Shown in pieces: positions 8,342 through 17,671 of a DNA stretch of 64,000 nt; position 1 is the first letter of the stretch, and the number at the start of each line of letters is the position of its first letter. The notes beneath the pieces are model-generated. The model was not told the DNA's origin. It searched no databases and saw nothing but the letters and a program-made list of their open reading frames with translations. The position numbers and the translations under genes are program-made. Origin of the DNA: Candidatus Poribacteria bacterium. Lineage in GTDB: Bacteria > Poribacteria > WGA-4E > WGA-3G. The stretch is from positions 60,797 to 124,796 of the forward strand of contig JAJDTJ010000104.1 in the NCBI GenBank assembly GCA_022827225.1, given 5' to 3'.

Positions 8342-9334
8342 ATGAAGAGACGAAAGTTCATAAAACTGAGCGCGATTAGTGCCGCTGGACTGGTTCTGCC
8401 CGTTCAATTGGAAGGACAAGCAGATGCAAAACCGCTGCTTAAACCAGGGACTTTTGTAACGCCTAACGCTGACTTTTATGTTCTACAGATCGGTAATCCG
8501 GCTGAACTTGACGGTAACACCTGGCGGATGGGGATTGGCGGTTTAATAGAGAAAGAGCGGCTGGTGTTGCAGCTGAAAGACATCACGGTGATGGAATCCG
8601 TTACGGCGACGCGAACCCTAAAGTGTATCGGTGACCCGATCGGCACAGAGCAGATGAGCAACGCGGAATGGAAAGGCGTTCGACTGCGCGATCTGCTTGA
8701 AAAAGTCGGACCTAAACCGGAAGCGAAAGTCGTTGTCTTTGTCTGTGCAGACGGTTACCATACGGCGATTCCGTTAGAGGACGCGATGCAGGAAGATACA
8801 CTCCTAGCTTATGAGATGAACGGTGTTCCGCTTCCGACGGAGCACGGTTTTCCCGTCCGACTGCTTAATCCCGGTCACTACGGCACAAAGAATCCGAAAT
8901 GGATCATGAGTATCCAATTGGCGAAGGAACACGAAAGTTACTGGGAAAAGCGTGGCTGGGATCCGATTGCGAATGTGAAACTTGCCACCGTCATCGGCAC
9001 ACCGAGTGAAGGTGAAAAGATTACGGGTGGTAAGGTCTACACAGTGAGCGGCGCGGCGTTTGATGCGGGAAACCACGGCGGTATCAAGAAAGTTGAAGTC
9101 AGTATCGATTACGGAGAGACGTGGGAAGCGGCAGAAATCTGGGCAAAAGACACGCCACTTGCATGGGTGCTCTGGAAATGGGAGTGGCAGGTTCCTGACG
9201 AGGCGGAACCGGTTGAAATCTACGCGAGAGCGACAGCGCATAGCGGTCTCACACAGGACGAAATCGGTATCGAAGCGGATCCGGTTGGTGCAACAGGCTA
9301 CCATATAATTGATGCCTCAATTGTGGTTGCATAA
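8342..9334 (+). CDS. Sulfite-oxidase-like molybdopterin oxidoreductase, Tat-exported
   Basis: 330 residues. The N-terminus RRKFIK followed by a hydrophobic stretch is a Tat-type signal, so the folded enzyme is probably exported. The molybdopterin domain has TLKCIGDPIG, whose cysteine (about residue 95) is the expected Mo ligand in the sulfite oxidase/YedY superfamily. PVRLLNPGHYGTKNPKW is the conserved loop. From about residue 210 a Mo-co dimerisation-type Ig domain follows (KKVEVSIDYGETWEAA), as in sulfite dehydrogenases. The likely chemistry is oxidation of sulfite or reduction of an S- or N-oxide; no haem partner is adjacent. AAGGAAAAG precedes the start. Confidence 0.88.
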   Translation: MKRRKFIKLSAISAAGLVLPVQLEGQADAKPLLKPGTFVTPNADFYVLQIGNPAELDGNTWRMGIGGLIEKERLVLQLKDITVMESVTATRTLKCIGDPIGTEQMSNAEWKGVRLRDLLEKVGPKPEAKVVVFVCADGYHTAIPLEDAMQEDTLLAYEMNGVPLPTEHGFPVRLLNPGHYGTKNPKWIMSIQLAKEHESYWEKRGWDPIANVKLATVIGTPSEGEKITGGKVYTVSGAAFDAGNHGGIKKVEVSIDYGETWEAAEIWAKDTPLAWVLWKWEWQVPDEAEPVEIYARATAHSGLTQDEIGIEADPVGATGYHIIDASIVVA

Positions 9335-9357
9335 TATTGGGTGCGGGACGGGATAAT

Positions 9358-10581
9358 ATGCGCCAACTCTGGTCAGGCAAGTTTTGGAGAGCGAGTGCCG
9401 CTAAAACGCTCCAGGTGTTTACAGTTTACCTCCCTGTCTTACTCATAGACTTTGCTTTTAGTGGCATTATAACCAACACCTCCTTTTATACGAGTTACTT
9501 AGGACTCTCCTCAACCTTTTTAGGTGTGCTGAAGGCTGTCATGACAGCCTTCTTTGTGGTCCTCGCGATTCCGTTCGGACGGTTGTCGGATCGGATAGAA
9601 CGGCGGTATGTGCTTTACGCGGCGTGCCTTGTGCTTGGTGCTGTCAGTATCGGGCTGCCGTACTGTCGGAATAGCACACACCTGATGCTTATCTTTCCCG
9701 GCATTGGTATCAGTATGGCACTCTTTTGGCCCGCTTATGAGGCGTGGCTCGCTGAACGCGAAGGCGAAGGGAAACTGATCCAACGGGTGATGCTGTTTAA
9801 CCTTTTCTGGAGCATTGGTGTCACCTTGGGACCAGCCTTCTCAAGTTATCTCTATGGTGACACGAATCCATTTACATCGTTCTATCTCGCTGCCATTTTT
9901 AGTTTGCTCACCTTAGTAACAATTGTAGTGAACAGTTTGCAAGCCTCCGGTCCCACCGAAACCGAGTCATTAGAACCCCCTGAAGTGCTTTATCCACCTT
10001 TACTTGTTCGGACGACCTATCTCAACCTGTCCCGTTGTGCGAATTTTGCGTCGTGGTTTGTGCTCGGTGTCCTACGTCGTCTGGCACCGAAACTCACAAG
10101 GGAAGGAGGGATGCTGCCGTCAACATTTGGCAACCTGATGTTGACGCTCGGTGGTATTCAGACGTTAGCCTTTCTTGTCCTCGGGACCGGTTATTCAACG
10201 CGCTGGCACTACCGTTTTGCACCGGTATTGATAGTTCAACTCTTAGCGGTCCTTAGTTTTCTCGGAATATGGAGCGTTCAAAACACACTGCTGTGGATTT
10301 TTTTGTTTGGATTGATCGGCGTGTCTGCTGCTTTCACGTACTTCAGTAGCCTCTACTACGGATTGGACCGGCACGCCGATAAAGGGAATAAGAGCGGATG
10401 GCACGAAGGGATATTGGGGTTAGGAATTCTGTTGGGTCCACTGTTAGGGGGTATCTTAGCGGATTCGCAATTCGGCACACAGAGTCCGTATCTGCTTTGT
10501 GCGGTTGCAATCGCCATCGCCGTTTTGGTGGAGATCTTTATTTTGTCGAAGAATGCTCGGTTTACAGAAGATTCGCGGTGA
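9358..10581 (+). CDS. Major facilitator superfamily transporter
   Basis: About 407 residues with roughly 12 hydrophobic helices. The loop after helix 2 reads PFGRLSDRIERRYVL, the conserved G-x-L-a-D-r-x-g-r-r motif of MFS carriers. ATG 9358 follows GGGACGGG; an in-frame TTG at 9337 is possible but less likely. The gene starts 23 bases after the molybdoenzyme and probably shares its transcript. The substrate is unknown. The 3' end overlaps the convergent enolase-superfamily gene by 20 bases. Confidence 0.85.
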   Translation: MRQLWSGKFWRASAAKTLQVFTVYLPVLLIDFAFSGIITNTSFYTSYLGLSSTFLGVLKAVMTAFFVVLAIPFGRLSDRIERRYVLYAACLVLGAVSIGLPYCRNSTHLMLIFPGIGISMALFWPAYEAWLAEREGEGKLIQRVMLFNLFWSIGVTLGPAFSSYLYGDTNPFTSFYLAAIFSLLTLVTIVVNSLQASGPTETESLEPPEVLYPPLLVRTTYLNLSRCANFASWFVLGVLRRLAPKLTREGGMLPSTFGNLMLTLGGIQTLAFLVLGTGYSTRWHYRFAPVLIVQLLAVLSFLGIWSVQNTLLWIFLFGLIGVSAAFTYFSSLYYGLDRHADKGNKSGWHEGILGLGILLGPLLGGILADSQFGTQSPYLLCAVAIAIAVLVEIFILSKNARFTEDSR

Positions 10582-11677
10582 TATAGTCCTCATCAGGTGT
10601 AACACCGAGACCGGGCCCGTCTGGGACTGTTACGACATGGTTATGTACTTCGATGCCGTGTACTGCCATCGTTTCCAAAAAAGCTGGTGCGTTGAGTTCA
10701 GCGGGAAGTACGAGGTCCAAAGTTGAGAAGAGATGGACACTGGCGATGAATCCGATACCGGCTTCCGTCAACCCGCTGCCGAGGAGTTCTAAGGCGTTGG
10801 CTTCTGCGACATGGACACTCTTAAGACATTCTGCTAAGCCTCCAGACTTACAGATCTTCAAGACGACGGCATCGGCACATTCCAAGCGAGCGATTTTCGC
10901 CAGATCGTAGTAGGTGAAACAGCCTTCGTCGATAGCGATTGGAACCGGAGCGTCGCGCCGAACCCGCTGCATACCGAACCAATCTTGGCTTGCTACGGGT
11001 TGCTCCATACAGTAGATCTCTCGGATGTCGGTAACCCGTTGTAGCAATTCAAGGGCGTTGGACGGTGTATAGGACTGATTTGCATCGATCCAGAGTTTGG
11101 CATCTGGTGCTGCTTCGTTCACGGCGCGGAGGCGTTCTTCATCTGCGCCAGGGGTGCCAGCAACTTTCACTTTGAAACAGGAACAGGGTGCCAAGGCTTT
11201 CGCTTTGAGTGCCATGATTTCTGGTGTGTCAATGCTTAAGGCGTAACTAAGTGGAAGTGTGTTGTGACGTTTGCCGCCGAAGAGTGTATGTAGTGGCAGC
11301 TCAAGGATACGTCCGCGCAGATCGTGCAACGCGATGTCTACGGCTGCTTTAGCGAAAGGGTGTCCGTTGCTGACTGCCGGTTTCAATGCGTTATAGATGG
11401 CATCATGGATTGCGTTGAGATTGAGAGGGTCTTTTCCGAGGAGCAGCGGTGCGATGTGGTGTCGGATCGTGGTTGTGATGGATTCGGTTGTTTCGTAACT
11501 CCACGAAGGGAGCGCGCGTTGCTCACCCCAACCGATGTATCCGTCGTCTGTTGTGATTTTGACGAAGACGTGATCGCCTGCGGTGCCGGTATCCCCGACG
11601 AAGCCGGTGCCGATATTAAAAACATCCTTCATCCCGACAGCAGTCGGATAAACGTCTACGTGTGCTATTTTATGCAT
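10562..11677 (-). CDS. Mandelate racemase / muconate lactonizing enzyme family protein
   Basis: 371 residues of the enolase superfamily. The capping domain is followed by a barrel with the KVKVAG pair of lysines on strand 2. Metal ligands are in WIDANQSY, MEQPV and AIDEG, and a lysine sits on strand 6 (VVLKICKSGG). The K-x-K plus distal K pattern marks the muconate-lactonizing-enzyme subgroup, which includes dipeptide epimerases, o-succinylbenzoate synthases and lactonizing enzymes, rather than the His/Asp mandelate racemase subgroup. The substrate is not determined. The neighbouring sugar-acid genes suggest a catabolic role. Confidence 0.88.
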   Translation of the reverse strand: MHKIAHVDVYPTAVGMKDVFNIGTGFVGDTGTAGDHVFVKITTDDGYIGWGEQRALPSWSYETTESITTTIRHHIAPLLLGKDPLNLNAIHDAIYNALKPAVSNGHPFAKAAVDIALHDLRGRILELPLHTLFGGKRHNTLPLSYALSIDTPEIMALKAKALAPCSCFKVKVAGTPGADEERLRAVNEAAPDAKLWIDANQSYTPSNALELLQRVTDIREIYCMEQPVASQDWFGMQRVRRDAPVPIAIDEGCFTYYDLAKIARLECADAVVLKICKSGGLAECLKSVHVAEANALELLGSGLTEAGIGFIASVHLFSTLDLVLPAELNAPAFLETMAVHGIEVHNHVVTVPDGPGLGVTPDEDYITANLL

Positions 11678-11793
11678 GTCTGAACAGCGTCCCTTTTATA
11701 TTTCCAAATAGGAAGTTTCTACTGTATTTTAACCCAAGTTGCTACTAACAAGTTTTGAAAGTTCAAGCAGATTTTTCAAACACTTTCCTCACC

Positions 11794-11823
11794 CCGGGGT
11801 CCCCACCCGTTACTGGGAAGGGG
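11794..11823 (-). repeat. 30-bp dispersed intergenic repeat, copy 1
   Basis: The reverse strand of this stretch is identical over 30 bases to 56082-56111, around the core CCCAGTAACGGGTGGGGACC. It lies in the 350-base gap 11678-12027. Downstream of it the 13-mer TGCTATGTCTATA occurs twice (about 11831 and 11879). Nothing else but a promoter is visible in this gap. Confidence 0.75.
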
Positions 11824-11953
11824 AGGGGTGCTATGTCTATAGAAAAAGCCTATGGAAGCGAACGCACTTTCTTCGGCTTGCTATGTCTATAAATCAGTGG
11901 CAACTTGCGTTATTTTAGCATAGGTACGGCGTATTAATCAAAACAATTTCCGT

Positions 11954-11982
11954 TGACATCTTCGGCATTATAGATTATAGTA
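11954..11982 (+). promoter_or_regulatory. Strong sigma70-like promoter
   Basis: TTGACA (11954-11959), 17 bases, TATAGT (11977-11982), 46 bases before the ATG at 12028. It should drive the small Cys-rich protein and the sugar kinase behind it. Confidence 0.7.
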
Positions 11983-12027
11983 AATACGTATTATAGTTCC
12001 TGTACATTGTTGTGAAGGAAACATGTA

Positions 12028-12294
12028 ATGTTATTTGGGATTTTTGTAATTCTTATGCCTACCGCCATTTGGTTGATCCTGCATCTCATGTCTCGGCGGG
12101 AGAATGATAGTGAATCAGAGGGTCCTACAGAGGCGATAGAGGTTTGCGCGATCTGTCAAGAGGAGTTTCCGATAAGCCAACTGCTCGAAAAGGAGGTCGG
12201 CGAATACGGTAGGGTTTACTGTTTCTGTGGGCAATGTATTGAAAATCTTTATCAGGAATATCAGAACACAACAGACCCGAAAACGGGAGAATGA
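12028..12294 (+). CDS. Small membrane protein with C4-type zinc-finger-like motif
   Basis: 88 residues. One N-terminal membrane helix (about 3-22) is followed by an acidic linker and two cysteine pairs, VCAICQEEF and CFCGQCIENL, which could bind one zinc ion. AAGGAAAC precedes the ATG and a strong promoter lies upstream. The stop overlaps the ATG of the sugar kinase (ATGA), so the two are translationally coupled. Function unknown. Confidence 0.6.
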   Translation: MLFGIFVILMPTAIWLILHLMSRRENDSESEGPTEAIEVCAICQEEFPISQLLEKEVGEYGRVYCFCGQCIENLYQEYQNTTDPKTGE

Positions 12295-13343
12295 ATTATA
12301 TGTATGATTTGGTTACATTTGGGGAAGCGATGATTCGTCTCACTTCTCCAGAGTTTATGCGTCTTGAGAACACGACCACCTTATCAATTACGGCGGGTGG
12401 TGCGGAGATGAACGTTGCTGTCAACGCTGCGCAGCTCGGACTGCGGACGGCATGGGTATCACGACTCGTGGATAACTGGTCTGGTCGCTACATCCGAAAT
12501 AAAGGACGTGAACTCGGTGTGGATATGTCAAACATCATCTGGGTGGATTTCGATGGGGTCGGTTTAGAACGGAACGGGTTCTATCATCTTGAAATGGGTG
12601 CCGGACCTCGTGCCAGCAGTGTCACGTACGACCGTGGATATTCTGCGATCTCGAAAGTACAACTCGGTGAAATTGATTGGGCATCTATCTTTAGCAATGC
12701 TCGGTGGTTCCACCTGAGTGGTATTACCCCGGCTTTGTCAGAATCCGCAGCAGCGGTCTCGGCAGAGGCACTTCAAGCGGCACGTGCAGCCGGAGTCAAA
12801 ACCAGTTACGATCTGAACTTCCGATCGAAATTATGGAGTGCTGAGGAAGCGCAAGCAGCGAACCGACCGATGATGAAGCATGTCTCCGTTCTCATCGGGA
12901 ACGAAGAAGATTTCGAGAAATCCCTCGGTTTCGCCGCCGAAGGGGCAACCGAATCTTACAGTAAACTCGAACCTGAAAGTTACAAAGCAGTTGCACAGCG
13001 TGTCAAAGAAACGTTTCCAAACATTGAGATGATCGGTACGACGCTACGGGATGCGAAAACCGGTTGGCTCAACGACTGGCGGACGCTCCTCTTCGACGGT
13101 GAAGAATTCTACCTCTCCCGTATTTATGAGAACTTGGAGTTAGTTGACCGTGTGGGAGGTGGTGATAGTTTCTCATCCGGGTTAATCTATTGTCTGCTGA
13201 ACGGTAAATCGCCACAAGAGGCAGTCGATTTCGCAGGTGGATACTCCGCCTTGGCGCACACATTCCCTGGCGACTTTAACTGGGCAACAGCAGAAGAGGC
13301 AGAGAAAGCGATGCAAGCCGGTGGTGTGCGTATTAGTCGCTAA
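12291..13343 (+). CDS. PfkB-family sugar kinase (2-keto-3-deoxygluconate-kinase-like)
   Basis: 350 residues of the ribokinase/PfkB fold. The N-terminal substrate region reads FGEAMIRLTSPE, followed by GGAEMNVAVNAAQLG. The C-terminal signature RVGGGDSFSSGL carries the catalytic aspartate and anion hole. SYDLNFRSKLW and IGNEEDFEKSLG are typical of 2-dehydro-3-deoxygluconate kinases, which phosphorylate KDG. The dehydrogenase 13 bases downstream and the nearby enolase-superfamily enzyme support a sugar-acid route. The substrate remains an inference. The start could also be the second ATG at 12300. Confidence 0.85.
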   Translation: MNYMYDLVTFGEAMIRLTSPEFMRLENTTTLSITAGGAEMNVAVNAAQLGLRTAWVSRLVDNWSGRYIRNKGRELGVDMSNIIWVDFDGVGLERNGFYHLEMGAGPRASSVTYDRGYSAISKVQLGEIDWASIFSNARWFHLSGITPALSESAAAVSAEALQAARAAGVKTSYDLNFRSKLWSAEEAQAANRPMMKHVSVLIGNEEDFEKSLGFAAEGATESYSKLEPESYKAVAQRVKETFPNIEMIGTTLRDAKTGWLNDWRTLLFDGEEFYLSRIYENLELVDRVGGGDSFSSGLIYCLLNGKSPQEAVDFAGGYSALAHTFPGDFNWATAEEAEKAMQAGGVRISR

Positions 13344-13355
13344 ATAGATAATACT

Positions 13356-14348
13356 ATGAACAAAATTCTTCTCTCTCAAATTTTTGAAAATGCTGAATTT
13401 GATACTGCGGAACGCCGAGCAGCGTTGGCAGATTTGCAGCAATTCGGTGAGTTAAGTATTCATCCTCGAGAACTGACTGAGGAACACGCTGATGGCGTTA
13501 TCGGTGTGATTGCAAGTTCGGTGCCTTTTCACGAAAGTTTCTACCAAGCCGCAACATCGCTCCGAATTATTGCGCGTTGGGGTGTCGGATACGAAACCGT
13601 TAATGTAGACTTGGCGACCGAATACGGTGTCATTGTTACGATTGCCCCCGAACACATGGTGACCGTTGCTGAATATGCGATTGCACAGTGGTTCGCGACT
13701 ATGAAACGGGTCTACACGCTCAATAGAGCCTCCCACAGTGGGGATTTTGGACTCATCAAGACCCATGAGGTGATGGGTTCAACGCTCGGTTTGTATGGCT
13801 TTGGTCGGATTGGTCAAGAAGTTGCCCGTCGTGCGCGACCGCTGCTCGGTGAGGAAGGGAGACTCTTGGTTTATGACATCCGTCCAGACATCGCTGAACT
13901 TGCAGCAGAATTTGGTGCGGAGGCTGTTGATACACCGTTGGAGCTCTTTGAAGAGAGTGATACTGTTTCGCTACACCTATCCGGCGCAGATACGGTTGTC
14001 GGCTACGAAGAACTCTGCGCGATGAAACCGCATGCCTCGCTCATCAACCCATCGCGCGGGAATCTTGTTGACGACGAAGCAGCGAATCGCGCCGTCAGTG
14101 AAAACCGGCTCTGGTATTATGTTGTGGATGACCCAGTTAACGGACCGCGGGCGATCCACAAAGACCACCCGCGCATCATCTCTACGAATCACAATGCGGG
14201 CATGACTGTTGAATCTGGTATTCGATTGGATCTTTGCACGATTGGGCAGGTTAAAGACGCAATTCAGGGGCGCGTACCGGCACATATTCTCAATCCAGAG
14301 GTGCTGAAGCATCCGAGAGTGAAGGCGTTTTGTGGGGACGCTTTGTAA
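13356..14348 (+). CDS. D-isomer-specific 2-hydroxyacid dehydrogenase
   Basis: 330 residues, phosphoglycerate-dehydrogenase-like. The NAD-binding glycine motif is LYGFGRIGQEVARR. LINPSRGNLVDDEA carries the substrate-binding arginine. The C-terminal region has TNHNAGMTVES where the catalytic histidine is expected. The family oxidises D-2-hydroxyacids or reduces 2-ketoacids with NAD(P). It sits 13 bases behind the sugar kinase on the same strand and is probably part of one operon. The exact substrate cannot be read from sequence. Confidence 0.87.
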   Translation: MNKILLSQIFENAEFDTAERRAALADLQQFGELSIHPRELTEEHADGVIGVIASSVPFHESFYQAATSLRIIARWGVGYETVNVDLATEYGVIVTIAPEHMVTVAEYAIAQWFATMKRVYTLNRASHSGDFGLIKTHEVMGSTLGLYGFGRIGQEVARRARPLLGEEGRLLVYDIRPDIAELAAEFGAEAVDTPLELFEESDTVSLHLSGADTVVGYEELCAMKPHASLINPSRGNLVDDEAANRAVSENRLWYYVVDDPVNGPRAIHKDHPRIISTNHNAGMTVESGIRLDLCTIGQVKDAIQGRVPAHILNPEVLKHPRVKAFCGDAL

Positions 14349-14417
14349 ATGCTTAGTTTCGGAAAATTACTGTCTTGCGCTATCAGATAAAGTTCGCTCA
14401 CAATCAGGAGATAAATT

Positions 14418-15242
14418 ATGTCGTTCAACATGCTGATGCTGATGTGTGTGATCGCAGCACCACCCGACTCAGAGATGAATGAGCCGCCAGCAGATCCAAT
14501 CTTGCTCGCTCATCGCGGTGTGGTGCGGTACGCGCCCGAAAACACTTTGCCCAGTTTCGCCGCCGCCATCGAGCTGGGGTTATCAATTGAGTTGGATGTC
14601 TACCAAACCCGCGATGGACACCTTGTCATTATTCACGACAAGAGTGTAGACCGCACGACCAACGGCACCGGCGCAGTAACCGAAATGACGTTAGCAGAAA
14701 TCCGAAAACTGGATGCTGGAAGTTGGTTCGATTCTTCTTTCGCTGGTGCGAAGGTACCGACATTAGAAGAGGTCTTCAAACTCATTCGCGAGCGTCAACG
14801 AATACCGGTGACCATCGCACTGAATATGAAAGTCATCTCGCCGGGGATTGAAGAGAACATCGTGCGGCTCGTCGAAAAATACAAGCTGTTCGATCAACTC
14901 TTCGCTTTCGGTCAATCCAGCGATTCGAGTCACCGTTTCAAACAAGCCAATCCGAAGCTGCGAACCACGGTGTACCTAAATGACAATGAAGCCGATCAGT
15001 TCACCGCAGCCTTGAGTGATCCGCTGGCAGATTGCCTGTGGGTGCGATTCATTCCGAATGTAGAAGCGATGGAACAGGCTCGTCAACTCGGTAAACAGGT
15101 CTGGCTCGCCTTGCACATCGGCGAGAATCGACCCGATATCTGGGACAAAGCCCGCGCCAGCAAGATGGACGGTATCTGTACCGATTGGCCGCTGGCGTGC
15201 AGTATACATTGGCGGCTCGGTCTGAAACCTAAAGATGATTAA
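14418..15242 (+). CDS. Glycerophosphodiester phosphodiesterase family protein
   Basis: 274 residues. The GDPD core is clear: AHRGVVRYAPENTLPSF, then IELDVYQTRDGHLVIIHD and DRTTNGTG. These supply the two catalytic histidines and the metal-binding Glu/Asp. The family cleaves glycerophosphodiesters to glycerol-3-phosphate and an alcohol. A short hydrophobic N-terminus (FNMLMLMCVIAAPP) might be a weak signal peptide. GGAG lies before the ATG. It ends 7 bases from the convergent methylase gene. Confidence 0.87.
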   Translation: MSFNMLMLMCVIAAPPDSEMNEPPADPILLAHRGVVRYAPENTLPSFAAAIELGLSIELDVYQTRDGHLVIIHDKSVDRTTNGTGAVTEMTLAEIRKLDAGSWFDSSFAGAKVPTLEEVFKLIRERQRIPVTIALNMKVISPGIEENIVRLVEKYKLFDQLFAFGQSSDSSHRFKQANPKLRTTVYLNDNEADQFTAALSDPLADCLWVRFIPNVEAMEQARQLGKQVWLALHIGENRPDIWDKARASKMDGICTDWPLACSIHWRLGLKPKDD

Positions 15243-15249
15243 GCGGACT

Positions 15250-16383
15250 TCAAATGGGCGGTGTGTTTTTCTCAAGTAGGAAAAGGAATTCCCTGTTTGG
15301 TTTCTCGGCTGCGTTTATCCACTTATCTGTCCAACTCATACCCGCCATGACGTTCTTTTTGTAATCGAGCTCAAGTGTAGCGATCAATTTTCCGTTGTTT
15401 TGTATGACTTTGTTCAGTTGTTCTGCTGTCGCTCGACCGCCGGAGCTGTAGGAGAGTAAAATCCAACGCGCTTGTGTCTCTCGGATTAACTTCGCGATGG
15501 CTTCAACGGCGATGAAATGACCTGTGTCGTTTGTTCGGAATTCCTCAAATACAGACGCGGCGAGCGGATCAGATGTATCCTCTCGCCGTTTTGCTTTCCC
15601 GAAAAGGTCGGGTTTGTCGAATAGCACAACACTTTTCCAGAGGTGATAGTAAGCGGCGTATCTAACACGGGACGGCGGCATTTTCTCGTTGTTTGAACCG
15701 TACGGCGGATCGAAATATGCGAGGTCTACGGAGACACGCGGCACAAGGTCAAAGATGTCGCTTTGATAGACCTGATGCACGCCGTCTGACGTGAAAACTT
15801 CGGGGACTTCAAGCATTAATTCTTTATAGGCGCGCGGTGCCCACTCCTTGAGGTACGCCGAAAAGTGACCGAGGCTATTGTCAACACGGTCGAGCGCGAG
15901 GATGAGGCTTGTGAGTGCTACGGCTTTATTGACGGGATCGAGGTTGAGCGTTTCGATCTCTTGCCGGATAGCATCTAACTTTCGGGTGTTGTGGAGCTGC
16001 CACGGTTTCTTAAGTCCGTCTGCTTGGATGGCGCATCCGCCGTTGGCGTGTCCGCCGTAGTGTTCTGTGAACCAACCGTCAACGGGTAGCACAGCGTTGA
16101 GATGGTCAATGAGGGGTTGATATGCTTCTCTCGGTTTCGTGTTGAGGAGATAACAGGTGCCGAAGACTTTTGACCACGGCGCAATATCGTTGCAGATGAC
16201 GGTATAGCCGAGTTTGGCGAGTGCTTGTGAGACGCGGGTTGTGCCCGTAAAGCCGTCGAGGATTGTCTGCGGGTTGACTTTCTTGACGAGTTCAAGGACT
16301 TGTGGAATGAGTTTTAATTTTGAGCCGATGTATTTGATGCCTTGTGTGGAGGGGGCGTGAAAGTGCGGAAGCGTTTGTTGCAT
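15250..16383 (-). CDS. D12-class DNA adenine-N6 methyltransferase
   Basis: 377 residues. It begins with the class-typical GIKYIGSK. Motif I is LDGFTGTTRVSQAL, with CNDIAPWS as the acidic loop, and the catalytic motif IV is FDPPYGSN. Order and spacing fit the D12 (Dam-like, alpha) group that methylates adenine N6 in double-stranded DNA. No restriction endonuclease is adjacent, so it may be an orphan methylase or a relic of a type II system. The target site is unknown. The ribosome-binding site is weak. Confidence 0.85.
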   Translation of the reverse strand: MQQTLPHFHAPSTQGIKYIGSKLKLIPQVLELVKKVNPQTILDGFTGTTRVSQALAKLGYTVICNDIAPWSKVFGTCYLLNTKPREAYQPLIDHLNAVLPVDGWFTEHYGGHANGGCAIQADGLKKPWQLHNTRKLDAIRQEIETLNLDPVNKAVALTSLILALDRVDNSLGHFSAYLKEWAPRAYKELMLEVPEVFTSDGVHQVYQSDIFDLVPRVSVDLAYFDPPYGSNNEKMPPSRVRYAAYYHLWKSVVLFDKPDLFGKAKRREDTSDPLAASVFEEFRTNDTGHFIAVEAIAKLIRETQARWILLSYSSGGRATAEQLNKVIQNNGKLIATLELDYKKNVMAGMSWTDKWINAAEKPNREFLFLLEKNTPPI

Positions 16384-16400
16384 AGATTTATGTCAGATTC

Positions 16401-17054
16401 TCAGTACAAATAGGTTTTTATGATCTGGTTGTATAAGTCTTTATCCCATTCAGTATCCTGACGGACACCCCAAATTTTAGGGTCAACGGGGGTATCGTGA
16501 ATGCGAAGGAAACTCAAGACTCTCTTGAGAATATTCTTTTGCTGGACGTCTGTTTCTAATTCTTTATACCAAATTGTGAGAGGACTGATCTGATTTTCTT
16601 GGAAGTAATATCCCCAGGACATATCTTGCGCTGTCAGTTCAAATGTGTGATATATGATCTCATCATTTGTAATTTTAATTTGATTGAGATTGTCATCTTT
16701 CCGAGTTTCATTTGTCTCATGAAAGCAATTACGTTTGGCAGCCTTCAAAAGGGAGATAGCTTGTTTAATTTTATCTTCTCTGCGGAGCCAGATGCATTTT
16801 ACCTTTTTAAAGTCTATAAACTTTTCAACAATATGTTTTTGTTTGTACATCACTTGTATTCCGCAAACACCATTTGGTGAAGTGCTAACGGATACGTATT
16901 TTTGATATGTTTTTGGATCAGTTATATCCAAACCTTTTAGTGATTCGTGTTCTTCGTGGTATTCTCTCGGATATCCTGCTATATCGGATGAAACCAACAG
17001 GTCACATAAAACGGTGCTTCGTGTGCGGGGTGTTGTGCAGATGACGTAGTCCAT
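16401..17054 (-). CDS. Stf0-like sulfotransferase
   Basis: 217 residues. The N-terminus CTTPRTRSTVLCDLL matches the 5'-phosphosulfate-binding loop of PAPS-dependent Stf0 sulfotransferases, and IWLRREDKIKQAIS matches the 3'-phosphate-binding segment. It would transfer sulfate from PAPS to a hydroxyl of a lipid or sugar. The base composition is visibly more AT-rich than its neighbours, which hints at acquisition. A sulfatase gene lies about 10 kb away, but no link can be shown. Confidence 0.8.
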   Translation of the reverse strand: MDYVICTTPRTRSTVLCDLLVSSDIAGYPREYHEEHESLKGLDITDPKTYQKYVSVSTSPNGVCGIQVMYKQKHIVEKFIDFKKVKCIWLRREDKIKQAISLLKAAKRNCFHETNETRKDDNLNQIKITNDEIIYHTFELTAQDMSWGYYFQENQISPLTIWYKELETDVQQKNILKRVLSFLRIHDTPVDPKIWGVRQDTEWDKDLYNQIIKTYLY

Positions 17055-17071
17055 TTATTTTTCCGTAAAAT

Positions 17072-17638
17072 CTATTCAAAGAGTTGGGCGACTGGACATG
17101 CAAATCCTTCAACGACATCCTCGCCGGTCAGTGTGTCCTCATAGTTCAGCACAGTGGAATCGGTCTCGGATCGGTAGACCATTACTGTTTTTGCGACGGG
17201 TTCAATCACCCAGACAAGGCGGGTGCCTGATCTCAAATAGGCGAGTGCTTTTTCGGTAACATCATAGTGTTTGTCTGATGGGGAGACAACCTCAACCGCC
17301 AAATCCGGTGGGATCGGTGATCCCTGATTTCTATTTTCGGGTAATCGTTCTGTTGAAATAAACGCAACGTCAGGTTTCACCACCCAGTCGCCTACGAGGA
17401 ATGTTGTCCCTGCTATATACATACGTCCTAACTGATGCTCAAAGACATGCAAACTCAAATGGAGGCTAACGTTGCTACTGATTTCGCCATGTTCCATCGA
17501 GGTGGGTGGCATCGGGACTAATTCTCCTTTTACATACTCATATCCCTCTAAGTCGTTTTCAAGAAACTCCTCCAGCGTCATCGTATCGGGTGCCGGTATT
17601 TCTTGAATAGACTCAGCGGTTGTTTGCGTATTAAGCAT
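17072..17638 (-). CDS. Uma2-family PD-(D/E)XK-like protein
   Basis: 188 residues. The pattern MTLEEFLENDLEGYEYVKGEL, then VVKPDVAFIST, PPDLAVEVVSPSD and LVWVIEPVAKTVMVYR is that of Uma2 (DUF820) proteins, a restriction-endonuclease-like fold expanded in cyanobacteria and several uncultured phyla. The KPD...E-V core residues are present, so it may be an active nuclease. Their biological role is not established. It is 18 bases upstream of the sulfotransferase. A broken relative is found at 63165-63553. Confidence 0.85.
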   Translation of the reverse strand: MLNTQTTAESIQEIPAPDTMTLEEFLENDLEGYEYVKGELVPMPPTSMEHGEISSNVSLHLSLHVFEHQLGRMYIAGTTFLVGDWVVKPDVAFISTERLPENRNQGSPIPPDLAVEVVSPSDKHYDVTEKALAYLRSGTRLVWVIEPVAKTVMVYRSETDSTVLNYEDTLTGEDVVEGFACPVAQLFE

Positions 17639-17671
17639 CAGTTGCCTCCTCCCAAATTTGGTATTAAGTGT

